22,239 nucleotides of DNA from an uncultured Bacteroides sp. (GTDB lineage: Bacteria; Bacteroidota; Bacteroidia; Bacteroidales; Bacteroidaceae). The position numbers were made by a program, and so were the translations under genes. The stretch's first letter is position 1, and each line of letters begins with the position of its first letter. The DNA lies in assembly GCA_900544675.1 (NCBI GenBank), contig UQVZ01000051.1, forward strand, positions 1 to 22,239. The letters are read 5' to 3'. The notes below the pieces were generated by a model. It saw only the letters and a list, made by a program, of their open reading frames with translations. It did no database searches and was not told the DNA's origin. Shown here in pieces: positions 1-8,426 of the stretch.

Positions 1-146
1 CCTGATTATCGCATTTCGTTTTTTATACCGCTCGCATTTCGTTTTGCCGATTATACACGGGCGGATTTTCAGAACCTGCAAAATGATTTTTTACAGGATA
101 AACATTGTCCGTTATTTTTTCAAAATAGTAAACAATTCGAATAGGG

Positions 147-194
147 CTTGCTTTTAACAAAAGAATTTGTAATATTTTTCTTTTGTTAAGCAAG
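147..194. repeat. Imperfect inverted repeat, possible terminator
   Basis: The arm at 147-165 (contains TTAACAAAAGAA) pairs with 178-194 (TTCTTTTGTTAAGCAAG) apart from two extra T residues in the left arm. The loop is 12 nt and AT-rich. It may end transcription from a gene left of the window; no T-run follows directly, so this is uncertain. Confidence 0.4.
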
Positions 195-300
195 GATTAT
201 ATGTCTGTTATAGTTTGATTGTTTGGGGGACATTTATTTTGTCTTTGGGTATATTATGCTTTGATGTTGGAGTACATTTATTGCGGAAAACAGCAAAAAA

Positions 301-318
301 GGTTGTATGCATACAACC
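301..318. promoter_or_regulatory. 18-bp perfect palindrome, candidate operator
   Basis: GGTTGTATGCATACAACC reads the same on both strands and lies 56 bp before the Fic start codon. Its size and position suit an operator for a dimeric repressor or activator. No transcription factor can be named from the sequence. Confidence 0.5.
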
Positions 319-374
319 ATATTGAAAACATTTTGTATATTTACATTGTGTGATGATATAAATATGGTACCATT

Positions 375-1442
375 ATGAAATATCTTACTATAAAGAAGGC
401 TTTGGCCGCATGGCAAAAACTACAGCCATTATCTGAAAAGGATATGGAAAGGCTTAGCCGTCGTTTCACTGTTGACTTCAACTATAACAGCAACCATCTC
501 GAGGGCAATACGCTGACTTATGGTCAGACGGAAATTTTATTGCTTTTCGGTAAGGTGATTGGAGAGGCTGATGTACGCGATGTGCAAGAAATGACAGCAA
601 GCAACGTAGGCTTGCGTATGATGACGGAAGAGGCGAGGGTAAAAGAAACTCCTCTAACTCAAAACTTTATTCGGACATTGCATAAAACATTGTTGCGTGA
701 GGATTATACAGTATATCACAATCTTCCCGGTGGGTTACAGACAAGTTATGTAATACATGCAGGACAGTATAAGACTAGACCGAATAATGTCATTACCCGA
801 TATGGTGACCGATTTGAATATGCTTCACCGGAAGAAACTCCCGGTCTGATGACAGACTTGGTGGATTGGTATAACGAGGCAGAGCAAGAAGGGAAACTAT
901 CTCCTGTGGAGCTAGCAGCGCTATTCCATTACCGGTATATACGAATTCACCCCTTCGAGGATGGGAATGGCCGTATTGCCCGACTGATGGTGAACTTTAT
1001 TCTGACTCGCCATAATTATCCGATGGTTGTGGTACGTAGTCGTAAGAAGAGTGAATATCTGGAGGCTTTGCATCAAGCAGACCTTGAAGTAGGTCCCATA
1101 CCTAGCGATGGTGCCCATGCGGATATGAAAGACATCCGTCCGTTCTTGAAGTATTTCAATGATTTGGTTGCTACTGAAATATATAATGATGTCTTGTTTG
1201 TAAGCGAAAAGAATGAAAATGTGTGGTGGTATGATGGAGAACGAATCGCATTTCGAACCCCCAATTACACGAAAATACTTCATGCCATGCGGACACAACC
1301 TACACTGACGCTCGCAGACATGAAAGAAATTACAGGCATAAGTATCGCCGCCATTCAAAAATTGCTCGACCAACTCATTCGGAATGGATATGTTGATCGA
1401 GGTGAAAAGGAGGGCAGTTGGAGAGTGTTTGTAACACAGTGA
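375..1442 (+). CDS. Fic-domain protein AMP-transferase (AMPylator), self-inhibited class
   Basis: Fic enzymes usually transfer AMP from ATP to a hydroxyl side chain of a target protein. The full active-site motif HPFEDGNGRIAR is at residues 192-203, with His192 as catalytic base. An N-terminal S-x-x-x-E-G motif (Ser39 to Glu43-Gly44, within SNHLEGN) matches the inhibitory helix of Fic proteins that carry their own inhibitor; its glutamate normally blocks ATP binding. Residues from about 285 onward look like a winged-helix DNA-binding domain, a common arrangement in 350-residue Fic proteins. There is no separate antitoxin gene, as expected when inhibition is built in. The start ATG at 375 has no Shine-Dalgarno. 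The target protein cannot be inferred. The coding region is more AT-rich than the efflux genes that follow, which hints at separate acquisition. Confidence 0.9.
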   Translation: MKYLTIKKALAAWQKLQPLSEKDMERLSRRFTVDFNYNSNHLEGNTLTYGQTEILLLFGKVIGEADVRDVQEMTASNVGLRMMTEEARVKETPLTQNFIRTLHKTLLREDYTVYHNLPGGLQTSYVIHAGQYKTRPNNVITRYGDRFEYASPEETPGLMTDLVDWYNEAEQEGKLSPVELAALFHYRYIRIHPFEDGNGRIARLMVNFILTRHNYPMVVVRSRKKSEYLEALHQADLEVGPIPSDGAHADMKDIRPFLKYFNDLVATEIYNDVLFVSEKNENVWWYDGERIAFRTPNYTKILHAMRTQPTLTLADMKEITGISIAAIQKLLDQLIRNGYVDRGEKEGSWRVFVTQ

Positions 1443-1457
1443 TATCCCATGTGTTAC
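1431..1457. terminator. Hairpin at the end of the Fic gene
   Basis: GTAACACA (1431-1438) pairs perfectly with TGTGTTAC (1450-1457). The Fic stop codon (1440-1442) lies in the loop. It sits between convergent genes (Fic rightward, AraC leftward). There is no T-run, so its role as terminator is inferred. Confidence 0.35.
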
Positions 1458-1538
1458 CAATCATCCGTATCCTTTTCTCTTGCCGTTGAACCGTTTTTAT
1501 CAATGTCGATATAAATACCTCCGCCTTCCCGTTTCCAT

Positions 1539-2435
1539 TTATTGTTTCTCTTCTTCAATCAAGTGCTCGCGGTATTGCTTGGGCGAGAGTCCGGTATACC
1601 GTTTCACGTACTTGCCGAAGAACGAGAGATTGGGGAAGTCCAGTTCGTTGGCGATTTCCTTGATGCTTTTATCCGATTTCTTCAGCAGGTAGAGCACGTC
1701 TTTGATGACATATTTATTGATGATTCCCGAAGCTGTGTTCCCGCTGATATCCTTGCACACAGCCGACAGGTATTTGGGTGTGACACATAGCTTTTCGGCA
1801 TAGGCTGCCACCATCCGTTCTTTGGGGTAGGACGAGGTGAGCAGTTCCAGAAATCCTTTGAACAGGCGTTCGTATGATGAGTAGGTAGGCGGATTGAGTT
1901 GCACGAACCGTTCCATGGCATCATGAAATTCGTAAATGAAAGCCTGTAATAATGAATCGACTACTTCTTTTTGGTGGCGGTAGGGAGTGCCGGTCAGTTT
2001 GGAACGGATAAGGTCGTGGTATTGGCAGAACAGTTTGGCTTCTTCGGGATAAAGGTGAATGACAGGTGATTTCTCGAGGAATCTCACTACATCCCATGTA
2101 TTGTTGGCAATGGTGGATAATTGGCGGATATAATTGGGCGACATGGCAATGCAGCAGACCTGAATGTCGGGAGAAGTCGTACTTTTTCCGATGATAACAT
2201 TCGGGCGGCAAATCAGCAAGTCGTTTTCCTGTACGAGGTGTGTCTGGTTGTCCAGTTCTATTTTGATTTCTCCTTTCAGGCAAAGCACAGCCATAACGAT
2301 TTCCATTCGTACGTTATCTTTTAGTTCTTCTATTTTGTCGATTTGGTCGATGATTGCAATGCGGTCGTCACAATAAGCAGCTATCCCTTTAGCTGCAATT
2401 CCGTCCATATTCCCTTGTAAGATTTTTTGTTCCAT
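1539..2435 (-). CDS. AraC-family transcriptional regulator, likely of the adjacent efflux operon
   Basis: The C-terminal third (about residues 195-298) is a typical AraC/XylS double helix-turn-helix domain: YLSAVCKDISGN in the first unit and SIKEIANELDFPNLSFFGKY followed by TGLSPKQYREH in the second, the usual end of this fold. The first 180 residues form a cupin-like sensing domain as in other AraC proteins of about 300 residues; the ligand is unknown. The gene is divergent from the RND efflux genes, with 191 bp between the two starts, which is the usual layout for a local regulator of such an operon. Control of the pump is inferred from position only. I see no clear TAnnTTTG promoter in the shared intergenic space. 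Confidence 0.88.
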   Translation of the reverse strand: MEQKILQGNMDGIAAKGIAAYCDDRIAIIDQIDKIEELKDNVRMEIVMAVLCLKGEIKIELDNQTHLVQENDLLICRPNVIIGKSTTSPDIQVCCIAMSPNYIRQLSTIANNTWDVVRFLEKSPVIHLYPEEAKLFCQYHDLIRSKLTGTPYRHQKEVVDSLLQAFIYEFHDAMERFVQLNPPTYSSYERLFKGFLELLTSSYPKERMVAAYAEKLCVTPKYLSAVCKDISGNTASGIINKYVIKDVLYLLKKSDKSIKEIANELDFPNLSFFGKYVKRYTGLSPKQYREHLIEEEKQ

Positions 2436-2626
2436 AGGCTAACGTCTTTATTTCCGTTGGCAAAATAAGCCATTATTTGGAGAATGAAAGTAATCCGGAA
2501 AGGTGAATAAGTGTCCGATTCCTCTTATTTCTGTTTCGGTCTGGAAATATGGAACAGTTTAGGCGAAGCTGAACTGGAAAACCTTGTTAGGGAAAGCATT
2601 TTCTTTGTGGCAAAGTTTAAACAAGC

Positions 2627-3679
2627 ATGAATATGAAGAAATTGTATTTTGTATCAATCGGTTTTATCGCTTTCGCTTTGTCTGCTTGCCGGGGCGATGG
2701 GAAACCGTCGCAGGAAGTGATGCCTGTCAAAGTGAAAACCATGCAAGTAACCTTAGTCCCGGCATCCGGGTCACACCGTTTTTCGGGTACGGTAGAAGAG
2801 GCGAACGGCACACCGCTTAGCTTTTCGGTGATGGGAACTATCCGTAGTATGAATGTGCGCTTGGGCGACCGTGTGGCGAAAGGACAGCTTGTCGGTACAT
2901 TGGATGATACTTCGGCACGGAGCAGTTACGTTGGTGCGCAAGCTACGCTGGCGCAAGCCGAAGATGCTTACCGCCGTATGAAGGAATTGCACGACAAGGG
3001 AAGTCTGCCTGAAATCAAGTGGGTAGAAGTGCAAAGCAAGCTGGAACAGGCGCGCGCCATGGAGCAGATAGCCCGGAAGGCTTTGGACGATTGCCGGCTT
3101 ACGGCTCCCTTTGGCGGTGTCATCGCAAGCAAGACGGGCGAGGTGGGGCAGAACGTTGTGCCCGGTATGGAAGTGGCTCAACTGGTCACTACAGCCGGAC
3201 AACAAGTATGCATCGCTGTGCCCGAAGCCGAAATAGGAAACATTGTCAACGGGCAGAAGGCTGCCGTCAGTGTGCCTGCCTTAGGCGGGAAGCAATATGC
3301 TGCTATTGTTACAGAACGTGGAGTAACAGCTCACGCCCTGTCTCGTTCCTACGAAGTGAAGCTGCGTGTAGAGGATGCCGATGCCGGTCTTTTGCCCGGC
3401 ATGGTGACAGAGGTATCACTCTTGACTCCCGATGAGGCGACTGCCATTGTGTTGCCTGTCCGCATCGTGCAGCTGGACGAGAAGAACCGTCAGTTCGTAT
3501 GGACGGATAACAGCGGCAAGGCAGAGAAACGTTTCATCACTTGCGGCGGCTTTGTAGGCGATGGAGTTGTCGTGACTCTGGGGCTGAAGGCAGGCGACCT
3601 CGTTATTGTTGAGGGTCAGCAAAAAGTGTGTAACGGAACAAGTATCGTAAATGCAGACAGCCATGAAGACAGAGAATAA
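2627..3679 (+). CDS. RND efflux periplasmic adaptor (membrane-fusion protein, HlyD family lipoprotein)
   Basis: This protein bridges the inner-membrane RND pump and the outer-membrane channel. The N-terminus has a short basic region and a hydrophobic stretch ending in the lipobox LSAC (Cys21), so it should be a lipoprotein anchored in a membrane facing the periplasm. A barrel-sandwich/lipoyl half-motif (GDRVAKGQLVGTLDD, around residues 80-95) precedes a coiled-coil hairpin (about 95-150), and the second lipoyl half follows (LTAPFGGVIASKTGEVGQNV). Beta-barrel and membrane-proximal domains fill the rest. The length of 350 residues is normal. It is the first gene of an efflux operon and its last codons overlap the start of the pump gene, which suggests translational coupling. 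MKKLYFVS two residues in is an alternative start. Confidence 0.92.
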   Translation: MNMKKLYFVSIGFIAFALSACRGDGKPSQEVMPVKVKTMQVTLVPASGSHRFSGTVEEANGTPLSFSVMGTIRSMNVRLGDRVAKGQLVGTLDDTSARSSYVGAQATLAQAEDAYRRMKELHDKGSLPEIKWVEVQSKLEQARAMEQIARKALDDCRLTAPFGGVIASKTGEVGQNVVPGMEVAQLVTTAGQQVCIAVPEAEIGNIVNGQKAAVSVPALGGKQYAAIVTERGVTAHALSRSYEVKLRVEDADAGLLPGMVTEVSLLTPDEATAIVLPVRIVQLDEKNRQFVWTDNSGKAEKRFITCGGFVGDGVVVTLGLKAGDLVIVEGQQKVCNGTSIVNADSHEDRE

Positions 3680-6600
3680 GAAACGTAATTTCGTAGAATG
3701 GGCGATGCATTACCGCCAGATAGTCATTCTGGTAGTAACGTGTCTGGTAGCCTTCGGCATCTATTCGTTGCCGCAGATGCGGAAAAACGAGTTCCCTGAC
3801 TTCACGGTGCGCCAAGGCATTGTCGTGGCGGTAGCACCCGGCAATACAGCGCAGGAGATGATAGACCAGGTGACCAAGCCGTTGGAAGAGTATATCTTTA
3901 CCTATAAAGAGGTAAAGAAGAACAAGACTTTCTCGAAAAGCCGCGACGGCATTGTCTACATACAGGTGGAGCTGAATGACGACCTGAACAATAAGGACGA
4001 GTTCTGGAGCAAGTTCAAGCATGGCGTGTCGCAATTCAAAAGTCAGCTTCCGAGTAATGTGCTCGCACTGATGGTGATGGACGATTTCGGCGATACCTCG
4101 GCACTGCTGATTACGATGGAGAGCGAGGATAAGACCTATCGGGAATTGGACGATTACATGGACCGTTTGCAAGACCGTTTGCGTCCCATAGCTTCTGTGG
4201 GGCGTATGTCGGTCAGCGGGATGCAATATGAGCAACTGTCTGTTTATCTTGATAATGAACGTCTCTCGAAGTACGGGCTGAACGAACAGACACTGGCTTT
4301 GTCGCTGCTTCAGAAGGGATTTGTAACCAGTGGCGGACGGGTGAAAGACGGTACTACGGTGCAGCCCATCTATGTCAGCCGTTCGCTCAACACCGTGCGC
4401 GATGTGCAGGAACAGATTGTGTATGCCGACCCGCAAGGCAACATCGTCCGGCTGAAAGACGTGGCACGGGTGGTGCGTGAGTATCCCGACCCCGACAGTT
4501 ACATTACCAACAATGGGCATAAATGCCTGTTGCTCTCGGTAGAAATGAAGAAAGGGCAGAACATCGTACAGATGGGCGAGGAAATAAATAAGGTGTTGGA
4601 TGAGTTCCGTAGTGAGTTGCCGGAGGATGTGACCTTGTTCCGCATTACCGACCAGCCTCAGGTAGTGGGCGACAGTGTTAACAATTTCTTGCACGAACTT
4701 CTCATTGCCATTGTGGCAGTAGTCATCGTGGTGATGCTGTTATTGCCTCTGCGTGTAGCGTTGGTGGCAGCGTCTACGATACCTATTACTATCTTTATCT
4801 CTTTGGGACTGTTTTATGCTTTCGGCATCGAACTGAATACGGTGACCTTGGCAGGGCTTATCGTGACCTTAGGCATGATAGTGGATAACAGCATTGTCAT
4901 TATCGACAGTTATTTGGAAAAATTGGGCGAAGGCACTTCGCGCTGGCACGCTTCCATTGAGAGTACTACGCATTTCCTGAAGTCTATTTTCTCTGCCACG
5001 CTGGCTATCAGTATTACTTTTTTCCCTTTCTTGGCTACCTGTACGGGTATGATTCGCGACTTCCTGCTTCATTTTCCGTGGGGCATTACGATAGTCTTGG
5101 CGGTGTCATTGTTGGTAGCTACGTTGCTGGTGCCTTTCATGCAGTTCTGGTTCATCCGCAAACCGATGGAACAGAAGGCGGGAGCGGACGGAAAGAAACC
5201 TTTCTCTTTCCTCGATTTGTTGCAGAAGCATTACAACCGTCTGTTCGGTTGCTGTTTCCGTCATCCCATTGTGACAGTCAGTGTCGGCATAGCTTCTATT
5301 ATAATAGGTGTCGTATTGATGAGATGTCTTCCTCAACAGTTGTTGCCTGCTGCCGACCGCAACCAGTTTGCCGTGGAAATATATCTTCCTACGGGTACCG
5401 ACCTTGACCGTACTGCCGCGGTTGCTGACAGCATGGAGCATATTTTGCGGCAAGATTCGCGCGTTGTTAGTGTGGCTTCTTTTAAGGGATGTGCTTCGCC
5501 CCGTTTCCAGACCAGTTATGCACCACAGATAGCAGGAACGAACTTTGCTCAGTTTATTGTGAACACTACCGGTCCGGAAGCTACAGTGCAACTGCTGGAT
5601 GAGTATGCCGGCCGTTACAGCGATTATTTCCCCGATGCTTATGTGCGTTTCAAGCAACTCAGTTACAGTGATGCCGTTTATCCCATCGAGGTGCGTCTGT
5701 CCGGCGAAGATTCGGAAATCTTGAAGCATGATGCCTTGTTGGTGGAGGAACGTTTGCGGCAAATGTCCGGACTTATCCATGTACAAACTGACTTGAATGA
5801 ACCGTTGCCTGCTGTTTCTGTTGCCTTGAAGGAAGACGAAGCTACGCGTTTAGGAGTAAGCAACTTAGGTTTGGAGTCTACTCTTGCCATGCGTTATGGA
5901 AGCGGTTTATCTGTAGCCCAGGTATGGGAAGGAGATTACAGCCTGCCTGTAGTCTTGAAGAGTACGAAAGCTGACCATGCTTTGCCTGTTGACTTAAAGG
6001 ATGAAAGGATTTCTGCTTCGGCAGGTTTGGCGAATGTGCCTTTGCGGCAGGTAGCCGACATCGAACCTGTGTGGAAGGAAGGGCAGTTGGTTCGCCGCAA
6101 CGGAGTACGTACCGTTACCGTACAAGCCGATTTGGGAAGGGGCGAGAATGCTATGCAGATGACTGCGCGCGTGCAGAAAATGATGGGAGAGATGCAGCTA
6201 AGCCCTGGCGTAACGGTAAGTTATGGAGGAGAACAAGAATCGAGTGATGAGAAAATGCCTATGATTATGAGCGGATTGGCACTGGCTGCCGCTATCATCT
6301 TCTTCATTCTGCTGGCACATTTCCGCAAGGTCAGTCTGTCGTTGCTTACCTTTGCCAGCTTGTTGCTTTGTCTCTTTGGCACAGCTGTGGGTATACTGAT
6401 ACAAGGCATAAATTTCGGTGTGACTTGTACGCTGGGTATCATTGCACTGATGGGTATCATCGTTCGTAATGGTATCATCATGTTCGACTATGCCGAAGAG
6501 CTTCGCGCTACCGAACACCTGACTGCTTCCGATGCCATCTATCACTCTGCCATCCGACGGATGCGTCCTATTTTCCTTACCTCGGCAGCCGCTTCCATGG

Positions 6601-6779
6601 GTGTTATACCTATGATATTAGGCGGTTCGGGCTTGTGGATGCCGATGGGAACAGTCATCTGCTACGGTACGCTCATCACAATGGTTTTCCTGCTGACCGT
6701 CCTGCCTTGTGCCTACTTGCTTATCTTCCGTGGAAGCACGAAACGCCGTGCCCGTCAGGAAGCATTGGAGGAACAATGA
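3651..6779 (+). CDS. RND-family efflux pump, inner-membrane transporter (AcrB-like)
   Basis: This is the proton-driven pump of a tripartite efflux system. It has the RND layout: one N-terminal membrane segment (about residues 25-45), a large periplasmic loop, a block of membrane segments from about residue 340, a second large periplasmic loop after about 565, and a final membrane block from about 870. The fourth segment carries GMIVDNSIVIID (Asp412-Asn413), where AcrB has two aspartates; the tenth carries GIIVRNGIIMFD (Arg939), where AcrB has lysine. Both exchanges occur in RND relatives, so the pump should work. The substrate is unknown; a drug/toxic-compound exporter (HAE type) fits better than a metal exporter, but this is weakly supported. 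The start overlaps the adaptor gene by 29 nt; ATG at 3663 (MKTENKKR) is an equally plausible start. Confidence 0.93.
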   Translation: MQTAMKTENKKRNFVEWAMHYRQIVILVVTCLVAFGIYSLPQMRKNEFPDFTVRQGIVVAVAPGNTAQEMIDQVTKPLEEYIFTYKEVKKNKTFSKSRDGIVYIQVELNDDLNNKDEFWSKFKHGVSQFKSQLPSNVLALMVMDDFGDTSALLITMESEDKTYRELDDYMDRLQDRLRPIASVGRMSVSGMQYEQLSVYLDNERLSKYGLNEQTLALSLLQKGFVTSGGRVKDGTTVQPIYVSRSLNTVRDVQEQIVYADPQGNIVRLKDVARVVREYPDPDSYITNNGHKCLLLSVEMKKGQNIVQMGEEINKVLDEFRSELPEDVTLFRITDQPQVVGDSVNNFLHELLIAIVAVVIVVMLLLPLRVALVAASTIPITIFISLGLFYAFGIELNTVTLAGLIVTLGMIVDNSIVIIDSYLEKLGEGTSRWHASIESTTHFLKSIFSATLAISITFFPFLATCTGMIRDFLLHFPWGITIVLAVSLLVATLLVPFMQFWFIRKPMEQKAGADGKKPFSFLDLLQKHYNRLFGCCFRHPIVTVSVGIASIIIGVVLMRCLPQQLLPAADRNQFAVEIYLPTGTDLDRTAAVADSMEHILRQDSRVVSVASFKGCASPRFQTSYAPQIAGTNFAQFIVNTTGPEATVQLLDEYAGRYSDYFPDAYVRFKQLSYSDAVYPIEVRLSGEDSEILKHDALLVEERLRQMSGLIHVQTDLNEPLPAVSVALKEDEATRLGVSNLGLESTLAMRYGSGLSVAQVWEGDYSLPVVLKSTKADHALPVDLKDERISASAGLANVPLRQVADIEPVWKEGQLVRRNGVRTVTVQADLGRGENAMQMTARVQKMMGEMQLSPGVTVSYGGEQESSDEKMPMIMSGLALAAAIIFFILLAHFRKVSLSLLTFASLLLCLFGTAVGILIQGINFGVTCTLGIIALMGIIVRNGIIMFDYAEELRATEHLTASDAIYHSAIRRMRPIFLTSAAASMGVIPMILGGSGLWMPMGTVICYGTLITMVFLLTVLPCAYLLIFRGSTKRRARQEALEEQ

Positions 6780-6786
6780 TTTTCAG

Positions 6787-6909
6787 TAGTTAAGGAGTTA
6801 AGAAGTTAAAGGAGTTAAAGAAGTTAGAGAAGTTAAAGAAGTTAAAGAAGTTAGAGTAGTTAAAGTAGTTAAAGTAGTTTAGTTAGAGGAATTAAGAAGT
6901 TAAAGGAGG
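6787..6909 (+). repeat. 9-bp tandem repeat tract (TTARAGNAG unit)
   Basis: About fourteen degenerate copies of a unit like TTAAAGAAG follow one another, with slippage between 8 and 9 bp. The tract lies in the 235-bp space between the pump and TolC-like genes. There are no spacers, so it is not a CRISPR array. Confidence 0.75.
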
Positions 6910-6995
6910 CGCAGGAAAGCTAAAGGATTTAGCAACTATTTTACTTTAACTTCTAACGAGCGAAGCGAAGTGATAACTTCTTTAACTCCTCTAAC
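6805..6995. repeat. Inverted repeat between pump and outer-membrane channel genes
   Basis: The sequence at 6805-6825, inside the tandem tract, is complementary to 6975-6995 with one mismatch over 21 bp, so the transcript of the operon can fold into a long stem just before the TolC-like start. It could moderate readthrough or protect mRNA ends. A palindromic CGAAGCGAAG-like segment lies between the arms (about 6961-6970). Confidence 0.55.
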
Positions 6996-7014
6996 TCCTT
7001 ATAAAAAAACATTT

Positions 7015-8295
7015 ATGAAAAAGACAAAAACTTATATCGCAACCGCACTCGTGGCATTGGCTTGGGGCACATTGCCTGCCCAGCAAGTCTATACGCTGGA
7101 CGAGTGCATCGAACAGGCTTTGCAGAACAATGCCCGTATGAAGAACGCAGCCAACGACTTGCAGGCTGCACAGCATCAGCGTAAAGAAGCTTTTACGAAG
7201 TATTTCCCGGCTATCAGTGCTACGGGTACAGGTTTTCTGAGCAGTACACCTCTGATGGGGATGGAACTTGCTCCCGGTATGGGATTGGACTTGATGAAGA
7301 ACGGTATGCTGGGTGGCATTACCGCTTCGATGCCGCTCTTTACCGGTGGACAAATCGTAAACGGCAACAAGCTGGCTGAAGTGAATGTGGAGAAATACCG
7401 CCTGCAGCAAAGGCAGGGCGAGAATGAAGTACGCCTTACAGCCGAACAATATTTTTGGCAAGTGGCGATGCTGAAGGAAAAGCTGAAGACCTTGGGCGTG
7501 GTAGAGGCACAACTGGCAGAGATAGCCAAGGATGTGGATGCAGCCGTCAGTGCGGGCGTTACCAACCGTAACGACCTGTTGCAGGTGCAGCTCAAGCGGA
7601 ATGATACCCGCAGCTCGCGTATCAATGTGGAGAATGCCCTTGCCTTGTCGCGTCGCTTGCTGGCGCAATACATCGGACAGGACACGTTGGATGTAGACGT
7701 GGCGTTTCATATAGCCGATTCATTGCCTCCTTCTCCCGAAGCACTTTATCAGTCGCCTGAATCATCGCTTTCGCTTACGCCCGAATATAACTTGTTGCAG
7801 GCAAAGCTGAAAGCCACACGCATCAATCATAAGGTGTCGGTCGGCAAGAATCTGCCTACTATCGCCATAGGCGGAGGCTATATCTACGATAACCTGCTCG
7901 ACCGTGACCGTACATACTGGGCAGGTTTTGCTACAGTCAGTGTTCCGCTGAGCGGATGGTGGGAAGGCTCGCACAGCATGAAGCGCAGCCGCCTGGCAGT
8001 ACGTACGGAGGAAAACAACCTGCGCGATGGAAGCGAGTTGTTGGTCATCCGTATGCAAAACGCATGGAATAACGTGACTGATGCTTACAAGCAGGTACAG
8101 ATAGCCATTGAGTCTATCGGGCAATCGGCAGAGAACTTACGCTTGCAGACCGACTATTACCATGCAGGGACCTGTACCATGAGCGACCTGCTCGAAGCGC
8201 AGACACTTTATCAGCAAAGCCGGGACAAATATGTGGAAAGCTATGCACAGTATGAAGTGAAGAAACGTGAATATTTGCAGGCGACAGGGCGCTGA
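7015..8295 (+). CDS. TolC-like outer-membrane efflux channel
   Basis: This is the outer-membrane component that completes the efflux system. The start at 7015 gives a clear signal peptide (basic MKKTK, hydrophobic core, end near LPAQQ). The mature part has two halves of the outer-membrane-efflux fold with heptad-rich helices: YTLDECIEQALQNNARMKNA opens the first, and a second helical block begins near the LTPEYNLLQAKLKATRINHK segment; each half has a beta-strand stretch (GGITASMPLFTGGQIV; YWAGFATVSVPLSGWWEG). The 426-residue length is usual for Bacteroidetes. The frame can be extended upstream to a GTG at 6970, but those codons are the translated repeat and are rejected. It likely forms one operon with the adaptor and the pump despite the 235-bp spacer. 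Confidence 0.92.
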   Translation: MKKTKTYIATALVALAWGTLPAQQVYTLDECIEQALQNNARMKNAANDLQAAQHQRKEAFTKYFPAISATGTGFLSSTPLMGMELAPGMGLDLMKNGMLGGITASMPLFTGGQIVNGNKLAEVNVEKYRLQQRQGENEVRLTAEQYFWQVAMLKEKLKTLGVVEAQLAEIAKDVDAAVSAGVTNRNDLLQVQLKRNDTRSSRINVENALALSRRLLAQYIGQDTLDVDVAFHIADSLPPSPEALYQSPESSLSLTPEYNLLQAKLKATRINHKVSVGKNLPTIAIGGGYIYDNLLDRDRTYWAGFATVSVPLSGWWEGSHSMKRSRLAVRTEENNLRDGSELLVIRMQNAWNNVTDAYKQVQIAIESIGQSAENLRLQTDYYHAGTCTMSDLLEAQTLYQQSRDKYVESYAQYEVKKREYLQATGR

Positions 8296-8300
8296 CAGAG

Positions 8301-8326
8301 GAGAAGAAGGGCATTCTCGGTTTTTT
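8301..8326 (+). terminator. Possible terminator after the efflux operon
   Basis: A short stem (GAGAA 8301-8305 with TTCTC 8314-8318) is followed by GG and six T residues (8321-8326), six bases after the TolC-like stop. The stem is only 5 bp, so the call is tentative. Confidence 0.4.
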
Positions 8327-8350
8327 AACAGAAATTCGGGGGAATGGGAC

Positions 8351-8381
8351 ATTGCTTTTTCAGAAAGAAAGACTAACTTTG
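8351..8381 (+). promoter_or_regulatory. Bacteroides-type promoter for the small winged-helix gene
   Basis: ATTG (8351-8354), 19-bp spacer, TAACTTTG (8374-8381) matches the Bacteroides vegetative -33/-7 pattern (TTTG, TAnnTTTG) with one mismatch. The start codon is 45 bp further on. Confidence 0.6.
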
Positions 8382-8426
8382 GGAGCGAGTTAACTAACCT
8401 ATTGGAAACAATTAAATGATAGTATT

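Larger units (their letters stand above)
1..374. other. Non-coding AT-rich region before the Fic gene
   Basis: No convincing gene is present. The stretch is strongly AT-rich. It holds a 13-bp direct repeat (CGCATTTCGTTTT at 10-22 and 33-45), an imperfect inverted repeat (147-165 with 178-194, a two-base bulge) that could be a terminator of a gene to the left or a recombination site, and an 18-bp palindrome at 301-318. A reading frame of 60 codons on the minus strand shows no recognisable protein features and overlaps the palindrome, so I do not call it. Confidence 0.6.

Noticed and set aside
375..1442. Fic/antitoxin (FicTA) toxin-antitoxin pair
   Set aside because: The inhibitory motif is in the same protein and no small antitoxin gene precedes it.
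921..1460. 179-codon minus-strand frame opposite the Fic gene
   Set aside because: It lies antisense to the Fic motif region and shows no protein family features.
3603..4694. 363-codon minus-strand frame within the RND pump gene
   Set aside because: It is fully antisense to a clear pump gene and its translation is histidine/leucine-rich without domains.
6787..6909. CRISPR-like array
   Set aside because: Units are 9 bp, contiguous and degenerate, with no spacers and no cas genes.
6970..7014. GTG start for the TolC-like protein
   Set aside because: The added residues translate the intergenic repeat; the ATG at 7015 gives a proper signal peptide.
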